Below are positions 17,214 to 25,026 of a DNA stretch of 64,000 nucleotides, piece after piece; positions within the stretch are counted from its first letter, which is position 1; each line of letters begins with the position of its first letter. Made by a program: the position numbers and the translations under genes. The stretch spans positions 62,001-126,000 of the forward strand of contig CANRMA010000001.1 in NCBI GenBank assembly GCA_947631625.1, in the 5' to 3' direction. Origin of the DNA: an uncultured Lachnospiraceae bacterium (lineage in GTDB: Bacteria; Bacillota; Clostridia; Lachnospirales; Lachnospiraceae). Below the pieces are notes generated by a model. It saw nothing but the letters and a program-made list of their open reading frames with translations. It did no database searches and was not told where the DNA came from.

Positions 17214-19004
17214 TTATTCAACGTCCTGAAGCGCTGCATAATCTTCTTCTCCGGTACGTACCTTTACAACTTTGGCTACGTTATATACGAAGATCTTACC
17301 GTCTCCGATATGACCGGTATAAAGCGCTTTTTTAGCAGCCGCGATAACGGAATCGACAGGTATTTTGCTTACGATCACTTCAACCTTAACCTTAGGAAGC
17401 AATGTTGCGTCTACCTCTACTCCACGATATATCTCTCCTGAACCCTTTTGAATGCCGCAGCCCATAACCTGTGTTACGGTCATACCTGTTACGCCCAGAT
17501 CATTCATAGCTTTCTTAAGGGTATCATATCTTGAAAGCTTGGATATGATAACGACCTTGTACATTCCGGTAGAAGGCTCGGTTAAAGTTGACACGACCGG
17601 AACCGCTGCATTTTTCTGTACTTCGGAAGCCGCTTCATATTCGTCCGTACCAAGACTTGTATTTTCATTGACATCCATAGTCATGGTATTGGAAATATCC
17701 ATGATACTGAAACCTGAATAAGCCGATGCAAGACCATGCTCGCATGAATCCAGACCTACGATCTCTTCTTCCTCGCTTACGCGCAGACCAACAAGGGCTC
17801 TTATAACGATAAATGTTATCGCTATCGTAACCGCGGTCCACGCCATTGTTGCAGCCAGACCTATAAGCTGTATTCCAAGCAGTTTAAAGCCGCCGCCATA
17901 GAACAGACCTTCTCCCGCAATCTGGTTAGCGCCAAAGCTCACGCCGTCGCCATAACCTCTCGCAAACGCAGGCGCTGTTTCCGTTGCAAAAAGTCCGACC
18001 GCTATCGTTCCCCAGATACCGTTTAAAAAGTGAACTGCTACCGCGCCTACCGGGTCATCGATATGAAGCTTATTATCAAGGAACCATACGCCGAATACTA
18101 CCAACACACCCGAAACCGCGCCGATCACTATCGCGCCGAAAGCATCACACACATCACAGGGCGCAGTAACCGCCACAAGACCTGCCAACGACGCATTCAG
18201 ACACATCGATACATCGGGTTTGCCATATTTTATCCATGTAAATATCATACAAACTACCGTAGCAACAGACGGCGCGATCGTAGTTGTTACGAAAATGGAA
18301 CCAAGTTCCGGAATTGAAGTCGCCGCCGCGCCGTTGAATCCGTACCAACCAAGCCACAGTATAAACACGCCCAGACAGCCAAGCGGAAGATTATGTCCGG
18401 GAAAAGCATTTACTTTAGTAACCTTGCCCGCCTTATCTTTTACAAACTTACCGATACGGGGACCAAGTATATAAGCGCCTACCAAAGCGCTGGTACCGCC
18501 TACCATATGAATACAGTTGGAACCTGCAAAATCATGGAAGCCCATCTGTGCAAGCCAACCGCCGCCCCATGTCCAGTGAGCCTCGATCGGATATATGACC
18601 GCCGAGATCACAGCCGAATAAATACAATAGGACAAAAACTTGGTTCTCTCAGCCATTGCTCCCGATACGATCGTTGCCGTCGTTGCGCAGAACACAAGGT
18701 TAAATACAAAGTTGGACCAGTCAAAGTTTGCATAATCAGTAAAAATGTCAAATCCGGGCTTGCCGAGAATACCCATTACATCTTCACCCAAAAACAGTCC
18801 AAAACCTATCAGGATGAAAACTACCGTACCGATACAAAAGTCCATCAGGTTTTTCATCAAAATGTTTCCCGCATTTTTGGCTCTGGTAAAACCGGTCTCA
18901 ACCATTGCAAAACCGGCCTGCATCCAGAACACCAACGCAGCGCCGATAAGGAACCAGACGCCATAAACTTCTCCGTTTAACACACTCAAAATTTCTTCTG
19001 TCAT
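17214..19004 (-). CDS. Ammonium transporter fused to a PII signalling domain (Amt-GlnK fusion)
   Basis: About 596 residues. The N-terminal 430 residues are an eleven-helix Amt channel (YGVWFLIGAALVFWMQAGFAMVETG; GGTSALVGAYILGPRIG; AVHFLNGIWGTIAVGLF). After a 55-residue linker comes a complete PII domain (MYKVVIISKLSRYDTLKKAMNDLG ... GCGIQKGSGEIYRGVEV ... LLPKVKVEVIVSK ... GDGKIFVYNVAKVVKVRTGEE). Free PII proteins gate Amt channels; here the regulator is covalently attached. The T-loop residue equivalent to the uridylylated Tyr51 of E. coli GlnB is Val (YRGVEVDATLLPK), so uridylylation is unlikely. ATG 19004 has GGAGG at eight bases. The leader carries two hairpins and a consensus promoter. 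Confidence 0.94.
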   Translation of the reverse strand: MTEEILSVLNGEVYGVWFLIGAALVFWMQAGFAMVETGFTRAKNAGNILMKNLMDFCIGTVVFILIGFGLFLGEDVMGILGKPGFDIFTDYANFDWSNFVFNLVFCATTATIVSGAMAERTKFLSYCIYSAVISAVIYPIEAHWTWGGGWLAQMGFHDFAGSNCIHMVGGTSALVGAYILGPRIGKFVKDKAGKVTKVNAFPGHNLPLGCLGVFILWLGWYGFNGAAATSIPELGSIFVTTTIAPSVATVVCMIFTWIKYGKPDVSMCLNASLAGLVAVTAPCDVCDAFGAIVIGAVSGVLVVFGVWFLDNKLHIDDPVGAVAVHFLNGIWGTIAVGLFATETAPAFARGYGDGVSFGANQIAGEGLFYGGGFKLLGIQLIGLAATMAWTAVTIAITFIVIRALVGLRVSEEEEIVGLDSCEHGLASAYSGFSIMDISNTMTMDVNENTSLGTDEYEAASEVQKNAAVPVVSTLTEPSTGMYKVVIISKLSRYDTLKKAMNDLGVTGMTVTQVMGCGIQKGSGEIYRGVEVDATLLPKVKVEVIVSKIPVDSVIAAAKKALYTGHIGDGKIFVYNVAKVVKVRTGEEDYAALQDVE

Positions 19005-19037
19005 ATCCTTTTCCTCCTCACTAATGTAAGCCGCTGC

Positions 19038-19132
19038 CTTCTTCAATAAAAAATGTGGATACAATCCACCCTTCGATTGAAGAAGCGCCATTGCTCCACA
19101 TAAAAAAATGCTATGATTCCCTCATCACAGCA
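19038..19132 (-). promoter_or_regulatory. amt leader: intrinsic terminator hairpin plus second hairpin
   Basis: Read on the minus strand, TGCTGTGAT-N6-ATCATAGCA (19132-19109) is followed by TTTTTTT (19108-19102). This is a textbook terminator placed only about 15 bases after the predicted start and 100 bases before the coding region. Next, CTTCTTCAAT (19085-19076) pairs with ATTGAAGAAG (19047-19038), enclosing GTGGAT-N3-ATCCAC. This arrangement suggests transcription attenuation of amt. No known riboswitch motif was recognised. Confidence 0.6.
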
Positions 19133-19154
19133 CCTTTGCTATTTATTGAAACTG

Positions 19155-19183
19155 ATTTTATCACTGAAAAATACTTCTGTCAA
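19155..19183 (-). promoter_or_regulatory. amt promoter
   Basis: TTGACA (19178-19183), 17-base spacer, TAAAAT (19155-19160) on the minus strand. The start is expected near 19148, giving a leader of about 144 bases. Confidence 0.75.
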
Positions 19184-19304
19184 TATCAAAAATAAAAATT
19201 TTATAAATTTTATTAATTTTCAAAATGGACCGCAAAATTTTTTCGAAGCTTATAAATTGAGGAAGAGTTTCGCAATTATCTGATATTATCATATAAAAGG
19301 GAGG

Positions 19305-19332
19305 ATGCCAAGTAAAATAATTTACTTGGCAT
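19305..19332. terminator. 12-bp perfect hairpin between ppiB and amt
   Basis: ATGCCAAGTAAA-ATAA-TTTACTTGGCAT is a perfect 12-bp stem. On the minus strand it is followed by CCTCCCTTTTATAT. It lies about 160 bp downstream of the ppiB stop, so it may end that transcript; the T-tract is not ideal. Confidence 0.55.
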
Positions 19333-19494
19333 TTATTATGAAAAAGTATTGATTAAACTATCTGTCTGCTTCATTTCTTTTGTTATCTTATGATATTAGT
19401 ATATGCAAAAGAAATGTCTAAAGAATGATGACAAAATTAAGTTTCTTTGAAATAAATTTGAACAAATTATGAACAAACAAATGTTCTTTGCCTG

Positions 19495-20028
19495 TCAGAA
19501 CGCTCCCTGTATTTTGTCCGGTTCAGGATAAGTTTCCCCGAAAGTTTCGACTCTTACCGTGTCAATGACCTGCTCATTTAAAGGTCTGTCGGACGCATCC
19601 GTCTCCGTTTCGGCTATCTTATTAACGACATCCATACCTTCGATCACTTTGCCGAATGCCGCATATGCGCCGTCCAAGTGGGGCGCAGCCTTGTGCATTA
19701 TAAAAAACTGGCTGCCCGCAGAATTGGGGTGCATGCTCCTTGCCATGGAAAGAACTCCCGCAGTATGTTTCAGATCATTGGGATAACCGTTTTGAGCAAA
19801 CTCACCGCGGATCGAATAGCCCGGGCCTCCCATACCCGTACCTTCAGGATCGCCGCCCTGAATCATAAAATTTTTAATAACCCTGTGGAAAATAAGACCG
19901 TCATAAAAATTTTTCTGAATAAGACTTATAAAATTGTTTACCGATATCGGCGCAATTTCGGGATAAAGCTCTGCTTTAAAAGTATCTCCGTTTTTCATGG
20001 TAAATGTTACAACTGGATTTTGTGACAT
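19495..20028 (-). CDS. Cyclophilin-type peptidyl-prolyl cis-trans isomerase
   Basis: Catalyses proline cis-trans isomerisation in protein folding. It is 177 residues, cytoplasmic (no signal peptide), and has the cyclophilin motifs [31 protein letters not shown] and [36 protein letters not shown]. The catalytic Arg (FHRV), Gln and Phe positions are present. AAAGGAA precedes the ATG at 20028. It is monocistronic, transcribed away from the divergent GNAT gene. Confidence 0.93.
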   Translation of the reverse strand: MSQNPVVTFTMKNGDTFKAELYPEIAPISVNNFISLIQKNFYDGLIFHRVIKNFMIQGGDPEGTGMGGPGYSIRGEFAQNGYPNDLKHTAGVLSMARSMHPNSAGSQFFIMHKAAPHLDGAYAAFGKVIEGMDVVNKIAETETDASDRPLNEQVIDTVRVETFGETYPEPDKIQGAF

Positions 20029-20133
20029 AATTTTGATTCCTTTCCTGATTTATAATATAATTGGAATATATACAGGCAGCCCGCCTGCCGACAAAATATA
20101 TTTTATATAAAATTACTGCAAAGGTAAAGAGTT

Positions 20134-20988
20134 ATGTTGAAAAAGGTAGTTTTTATTCTTGAATACGAAAAAGCCATAAGCGATATCGAAGACCTTACGG
20201 ACGAACTTACCGGTTACGGCGTCACTGTATGTATAGCCGCCGACAATATTTCTATAAACGACTGTTTTTATATTGCCGACAGCCTTTATATTCCCGACTG
20301 TCTTTATATTACCGACAGTCCGTCCATAAATAAATGTCTGAGCGAACATCATCTTCCCGTTATAATTTATATTCATGAAAACAATCGGCATTTGAATTTT
20401 CCCGCCGCCAAATATATTATAGAAGATATAGCCGAAATAGAATATGACTCTCTAAATCTCGGTTATCTGAGACTAACCGGCAAACCCTGGCCTATCCTTG
20501 AAACCAAGCGTCTTATGGTGCGGGAAAGTACGGTCGATGATGTGGACAGTTTTTATGATATTTATAAAGATCCGTCCATAACGCTGTATATGGAAGACTT
20601 ATATAAGGATAAAAATGAGGAGATCGCATATATTCAGGAATACATTGAAAAAGTTTATTCTTTTTACGGCTATGGTATGTGGAGCGTAATTGAAAAGACC
20701 TCCGGAAATATAATCGGACGCGCAGGCATAAGTTGGCGCGAAGGTTACGATATACCTGAGCTTGGCTTCGTTATCGCCGTACCTTATCAAAGGCAAGGCT
20801 ACGCTTACGAAGTGTGCAGCGCCATTTTGGAATATGGAAGAAGCGAACTAAGCTTTGACTCTTTCCAAGCGCTTGTAATGGAAGGCAATGAGGCATCTAA
20901 GGCACTTTGCACAAAACTGGGGTTTGTTTTTGTGCAAAAAGTCGAAATAGACGGGAAGACTTACGACAGACTGGTGCTGCGAGCGTAA
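20134..20988 (+). CDS. GNAT acetyltransferase with an unusual N-terminal domain and coding minisatellite
   Basis: Residues about 125-284 form a GNAT domain (TKRLMVRESTVDDVDSFYDIYKDPSIT; the acetyl-CoA loop VPYQRQGYAYEVCSAIL; NEASKALCTKLGF). The first 120 residues (LKKVVFILEYEKAISDIEDL ... LPVIIYIHENN) form a separate alpha/beta domain that I do not recognise; it may be HAD-like without catalytic Asp residues. Residues about 39-62 are four hexapeptide repeats (ISINDC, FYIADS, LYIPDC, LYITDS) encoded by an 18-bp tandem repeat. AAGGTAAAGAG precedes the ATG. The substrate is unknown. Confidence 0.82.
   Translation: MLKKVVFILEYEKAISDIEDLTDELTGYGVTVCIAADNISINDCFYIADSLYIPDCLYITDSPSINKCLSEHHLPVIIYIHENNRHLNFPAAKYIIEDIAEIEYDSLNLGYLRLTGKPWPILETKRLMVRESTVDDVDSFYDIYKDPSITLYMEDLYKDKNEEIAYIQEYIEKVYSFYGYGMWSVIEKTSGNIIGRAGISWREGYDIPELGFVIAVPYQRQGYAYEVCSAILEYGRSELSFDSFQALVMEGNEASKALCTKLGFVFVQKVEIDGKTYDRLVLRA
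20248..20319 (+). repeat. 18-bp coding tandem repeat (4 copies)
   Basis: Four consecutive 18-mers, the last two being CTTTATATTCCCGACTGT and CTTTATATTACCGACAGT. They encode xYIxD(S/C) hexapeptides. Because the unit is a multiple of three, copy-number change would alter protein length without a frameshift. Confidence 0.85.
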
Positions 20989-21059
20989 GTCCTGACTTAT
21001 TATAAGGTATTTGATATTATTCAAGCATTATATATAAAGCGTTAATTGTATACAATTAT

Positions 21060-21095
21060 ACATATATGTTGACAACCGTACATATATGTTATAAA
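21060..21095 (+). promoter_or_regulatory. Symporter promoter with two ACATATATGT palindromes
   Basis: TTGACA (21069-21074) and TATAAA (21090-21095) are spaced 15 bases apart. The palindrome ACATATATGT occurs at 21060-21069 (touching the -35) and 21080-21089 (filling the spacer). The copies are 20 bp apart centre to centre, two helical turns. This looks like a cooperative repressor operator for the downstream amino acid carrier. Confidence 0.6.
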
Positions 21096-21110
21096 ATAAC
21101 ACTATTACAA

Positions 21111-21144
21111 GGGTGTAACAGATTGTTCATAATCTATTATACCC
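21111..21144 (+). promoter_or_regulatory. Leader hairpin before symporter gene
   Basis: GGGTGTAACAGATT and AATCTATTATACCC form an imperfect stem with a six-base loop, followed by TTTAAT, about 15 bases after the predicted start. It could be an attenuator. No glycine-riboswitch core was seen. Confidence 0.4.
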
Positions 21145-21279
21145 TTTAATTATGAACGTTATTACGTGCTGAGCTGAATCGGTTATTGCATCAGCGTCAT
21201 TTTATTAACGTTTTTACGTTATATTTGCACGTTTTACCGTCATAACTGTCAGATTAAATCAATATAAACGGAGGGAATC

Positions 21280-22779
21280 ATGTTAGAAGTTATTACAAAA
21301 GTCAACGACTTTATCAACGGTCTTGTCTGGGGCTGGCCTGCCATCATACTTTTATCTGTGACAGGCATACTTATGACAATACTGACCATGTTTTTCCAGT
21401 TGACGCATTTCGGCCACTGGATGAAGATGACGATCGGAGCTATTTTTAAAGACAGAAATGTTGTCGGTCATACCAAAGACAAATCCATTTCTCAGTTTCA
21501 GTCGCTTTGTACCGCTCTGGCAGCCACTGTCGGAACCGGTAATATAGTCGGTGTCGCAGGCGCTATCATGGTCGGCGGCCCGGGCGCCGTATTCTGGATG
21601 TGGCTCATCGCTTTCTTCGGAATGATGACCAACTATTCGGAGAATGTACTCGGTATTTATTACCGCCGCCAAAATAAGCGCGGCGAATGGTCCGGCGGCG
21701 CAATGTATTATTTAAAGGACGGTCTGGGGAGTAAAAAAGGCTGTAAGCAGATCGGTATGGTACTTGCAGTTCTCTTTTCGATCTTCTGCTTCCTTGCGTC
21801 TTTCGGAATCGGAAATATGACTCAGGTCAACTCAATATCCGGCAATATGTATACAGTATTCGGCGTACCGACATGGGTTACCGGAATAGCCGTCCTTATA
21901 ATGGGCGGTCTGGTAATCGTAGGCGGACTTAAACGTATCGCGGCGGTTACGGAAAAAATAGTGCCTTTTATGGTCGTGATTTACATAGTCGGAAGCATTG
22001 TGATCCTTATAACCAATATATCCCACGTCGGCGCGGTTTTTGGCGCTATATTCAAAGGCGCGTTTGCAATAACGGCGGCAGGCGGCGGTATAATAGGTTA
22101 CGGTATCAAACTGGCTATCGAGCAGGGTATGAAAAGGGGAGTCTTCTCCAATGAAGCCGGCCTTGGTTCCTCTGTCATGGTTCATTCCAATTCCAATGTA
22201 AGCGAACCTGTACGTCAAGGAATGTGGGGAATTTTCGAGGTATTTGCGGATACTATCATCGTATGTACTCTTACCGCATTTTCCGTACTTTCTTCAGGTC
22301 TTATAGATCTGGAAACCGGGCAGGCGCTTACTACATATAACGGTATCGAGCTGACAAGCGCAAATATTGTATCTACGGTATTTTCCATTCATTTCGGAAA
22401 AGCCGGCGCCGCTTTTGTAGCCATTGCCGTCATGTTATTCGCCTTCTCAACAGTACTTGGTTGGAGTCATTACGGTACGAAAGCCTGTGAATTTTTGTTC
22501 GGTGAAAAGTTTACTATAGTTTACAGGGTGATATTCGTAGCCGCGATATTCGGCGGCGCAGTCATGGGAGATAACCTTGCATGGAGTCTGGCCGATACGT
22601 TTAACGGTCTTATGATGATACCGAACTTAATAGGCGTACTGTCTCTTTCGCCTCTGGTATATAAGATTACCAAGAATTATGTAAACCGAGTTCTGAAAGG
22701 GAAAAACGAAAAGCCCATACTTTCATATGATCCTGAAATTCAGGCTATGCAGGAGAAAGCTCTTTCAGATCGGAATTAA
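21280..22779 (+). CDS. Sodium:alanine/glycine symporter (AGCS family)
   Basis: Sodium-coupled uptake of alanine or glycine. It is a 499-residue integral membrane protein with about eleven helices. The AGCS signatures are present: ALAATVGTGNIVGVAGAIMVGGPGAVFWMW near residue 85, GMKRGVFSNEAGLGSSVMVHS near 285, and TVLGWSHYGTKACEFLFG near 400. GGAGG lies eight bases before the ATG. It is a single-gene unit: a promoter with palindromes upstream and a clear terminator downstream. The direct-repeat palindromes suggest specific repression, but the regulator is unknown. Confidence 0.94.
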   Translation: MLEVITKVNDFINGLVWGWPAIILLSVTGILMTILTMFFQLTHFGHWMKMTIGAIFKDRNVVGHTKDKSISQFQSLCTALAATVGTGNIVGVAGAIMVGGPGAVFWMWLIAFFGMMTNYSENVLGIYYRRQNKRGEWSGGAMYYLKDGLGSKKGCKQIGMVLAVLFSIFCFLASFGIGNMTQVNSISGNMYTVFGVPTWVTGIAVLIMGGLVIVGGLKRIAAVTEKIVPFMVVIYIVGSIVILITNISHVGAVFGAIFKGAFAITAAGGGIIGYGIKLAIEQGMKRGVFSNEAGLGSSVMVHSNSNVSEPVRQGMWGIFEVFADTIIVCTLTAFSVLSSGLIDLETGQALTTYNGIELTSANIVSTVFSIHFGKAGAAFVAIAVMLFAFSTVLGWSHYGTKACEFLFGEKFTIVYRVIFVAAIFGGAVMGDNLAWSLADTFNGLMMIPNLIGVLSLSPLVYKITKNYVNRVLKGKNEKPILSYDPEIQAMQEKALSDRN

Positions 22780-22836
22780 TTTTAAAAATTCAGTTTTTTG
22801 TCAGGTCGGCTTGTGTCCAAACAATATACAAAGCTT

Positions 22837-22885
22837 AGCTGTCGCATTAACGAATAAAATTTCGTGAAGCGGCAGCTTTATTTTT
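22837..22885 (+). terminator. Rho-independent terminator of symporter gene
   Basis: AGCTGTCGC (22837-22845) pairs with GCGGCAGCT (22869-22877), with an inner ACGAA/TTTCGT extension, followed by TTATTTTT. The distance to the symporter stop is 57 bp. Confidence 0.85.
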
Positions 22886-22964
22886 GCTACATTTAAAAAT
22901 AATTTATTTATACACAAAGAGCAGTACGCTCAATACGGCAATCCCCCCTGTCTGACGTCTTCAG

Positions 22965-23004
22965 GGATTGATAAAGTGAGATATGCAGGATTGATAAAGC
23001 GAGA
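22965..23004 (+). repeat. Direct repeat upstream of lipoprotein-kinase operon
   Basis: GGATTGATAAAGTGAGA (22965-22981) and GGATTGATAAAGCGAGA (22988-23004) are 23 bp apart in the 200-bp gap before the lipoprotein gene. It is a candidate regulator site; no confident promoter was assigned. The rest of the gap (22886-23100) shows nothing else I can name. Confidence 0.5.
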
Positions 23005-23100
23005 GAATTATTGTACAATGTCATTATGTAATTTCCGTTATCGCTTCAGAAGAAGTTTTGGAAATTAACACTATATTATACCGAAGAAAATGGTGATATT

Positions 23101-25026
23101 ATGAATATTAAAAAGATACTCTGTCTGACTACGGTTTTACTTTGCCTTTGCGGTTGTTCTTCGCAGACAAAAGAAATATCAGATACGGATAAAATAACGG
23201 TTACCTTGCTGTATACCAGTGATCTGCCCAATCTGGAAAAGCTTGTGGAAACCACATATACGGATATCGACCTTCAGATAGAAAAAAACGCCCAGGGAAC
23301 GATTGACGGCGAAATTGAACGCCGTCTGCGCAACGGACATGGCAGCGATATTGTCGCATCCACCCTTGCAACAGGCGATGTGCTGAACTATCTTGCGGAT
23401 CTGAGCGCAGATGAATATATCGCGTCGTATCAGTCCGGAATTATGCGCAAGACTTCAAAAAACGGGAAAAATCTTTTTATTCCGCTGCCGGCGCAATATT
23501 ACGGATATATCTATAATGTCACGCTTGCGCGTGAAAACAGCTTGTCTGTTCCAAAAACGCAGGACGAGCTGCTTGCGATGCTTGAAAAAGCGAAAGAGGC
23601 TCATATCGGTACTGATGAAAACGGTTCCGTTTTTGCTATGGACGGCACTCCCGCTATAACGGCTACTTTTGCCATTGCAGCAAAGGTCCCGGATTTTTTC
23701 GGACTTGCCGACGGTATTAAGTGGTTGGACGATCTGAAAAACGATAAAGCCTCTTTTAAAGGCTCTCTTGAAACCTGTCTTGATCTTCCTCTGGAAATGA
23801 TAGAAAAGGGGTATATGAACCCGCTTCCTTTCTCTTCTGTTTCCAATGCCGTTCCTATACTTAAAAAAATGTGCGGCGGAGAAATGCTGATGGCATTTGA
23901 TAATGTCAAGATGCTTGATAATATTAAAAATAACAGTAGTTATGAATTTGACATGCTTCCGATGTTAAGCAGCGAGGGCAATCCCGCATGGACGGTTTCT
24001 ACTCCGACGGCCTTTCTTGGCATAAACAAAGCGCTTACAGAAGACGGCAGTGAAGTAAAACTGGATGCCTGCCGGAGAATACTCAGTCTTTTGTCAACGC
24101 CTGAAGGACAGGACGCCTTTATGGCAGACAACGGCGCGGCCTATTCGTATCTTGTGGACTATACGCCTATTTCGGATATGGTTCCCGACGGAATAAAAAA
24201 CTGTATTGAAAACGGCTATAACTACAATATCTCGATATCCAATGATTTTACGCGATACTTCGGCAACCGCTGCAATGCTGTGCTCTGCGGACAGACGGAC
24301 ACTGCGTCTGCGTTTGCTGAGGTAGATGAATATATGCAAAGCGGCAGCGACCAAAAAGCTAAGCTGATCGGCACTATTGACCATGATATGATAGTGGAAA
24401 ACTATAATGTACGTCTGGAAGAAACAGAGATCGGAAACCTTATAGCCGATGCGGTCAGAGAAATGACCGGGGCGGATATCGCTGTAGTAAACGGAGGCTC
24501 TATCAGAGGAAGTCTCTATGAAGGAGATATTTACAGTTATGATCTTGATTATGTCTGTCCTTATAAAAATAATATAATAGTTCTCGAAGTGAATGCGGAT
24601 GTCATAAGGAGTATGCTTTCAAACGGCTTATCAGCCATGACACTTGATGCCGATATCCCCGGAGGAAGATTTCTCAATGTTTCGGGGCTGAAATATTCTT
24701 TTACTCCGCCGACTGCCGACGCTCCGGCCCATCTTGTTGATGTGACTCTTCCGGACGGTTCGCCTCTTGATGAAAATGCCGTATATACTATCGCGGTAAC
24801 GAATTACATGGCGGGCAGCAGCGGATATGTCGATAACAACGGCGACGGCTACACCATGCTCAATGTTTACAGCAGCGACGTCCCGAAAGCCGAAAACGTG
24901 AAGCTCGTCCGTGAAACCGAATATACTTTTCAAAGCACATTGGAAGAATATATTATAAGTCACAACGATGAAGAAATAGCATCGCAGATTGAAGGAAGGA
25001 TCACAGCGGTGAATAAAAATGAGTGA
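23101..25026 (+). CDS. Lipoprotein: solute-binding domain fused to 5'-nucleotidase C-terminal domain
   Basis: A 641-residue surface lipoprotein. The signal ends in a lipobox (CLCGC, Cys about 19). Residues about 30-420 resemble a family 1 extracellular solute-binding protein (IPLPAQYYGYIYNVTLARENSLSVPKTQDELL; LMAFDNVKML; VSTPTAFLGINKAL; LLSTPEGQDAF). Residues about 430-640 resemble the substrate-binding C-terminal domain of 5'-nucleotidases (ETEIGNLIADAVREMTGADIAVVNGGSIRG; AVTNYMAGSSGYVDNNGDGY). The metallophosphoesterase domain that normally precedes it is missing, so nucleotide hydrolysis is unlikely. Its end overlaps the hybrid kinase start by 8 bp, so I infer that it presents a ligand to that sensor. 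Confidence 0.82.
   Translation: MNIKKILCLTTVLLCLCGCSSQTKEISDTDKITVTLLYTSDLPNLEKLVETTYTDIDLQIEKNAQGTIDGEIERRLRNGHGSDIVASTLATGDVLNYLADLSADEYIASYQSGIMRKTSKNGKNLFIPLPAQYYGYIYNVTLARENSLSVPKTQDELLAMLEKAKEAHIGTDENGSVFAMDGTPAITATFAIAAKVPDFFGLADGIKWLDDLKNDKASFKGSLETCLDLPLEMIEKGYMNPLPFSSVSNAVPILKKMCGGEMLMAFDNVKMLDNIKNNSSYEFDMLPMLSSEGNPAWTVSTPTAFLGINKALTEDGSEVKLDACRRILSLLSTPEGQDAFMADNGAAYSYLVDYTPISDMVPDGIKNCIENGYNYNISISNDFTRYFGNRCNAVLCGQTDTASAFAEVDEYMQSGSDQKAKLIGTIDHDMIVENYNVRLEETEIGNLIADAVREMTGADIAVVNGGSIRGSLYEGDIYSYDLDYVCPYKNNIIVLEVNADVIRSMLSNGLSAMTLDADIPGGRFLNVSGLKYSFTPPTADAPAHLVDVTLPDGSPLDENAVYTIAVTNYMAGSSGYVDNNGDGYTMLNVYSSDVPKAENVKLVRETEYTFQSTLEEYIISHNDEEIASQIEGRITAVNKNE

Noticed and set aside
21096-21279. 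Glycine riboswitch before the alanine/glycine symporter
   Set aside because: The leader contains a simple hairpin only; the conserved tandem aptamer core is not visible.
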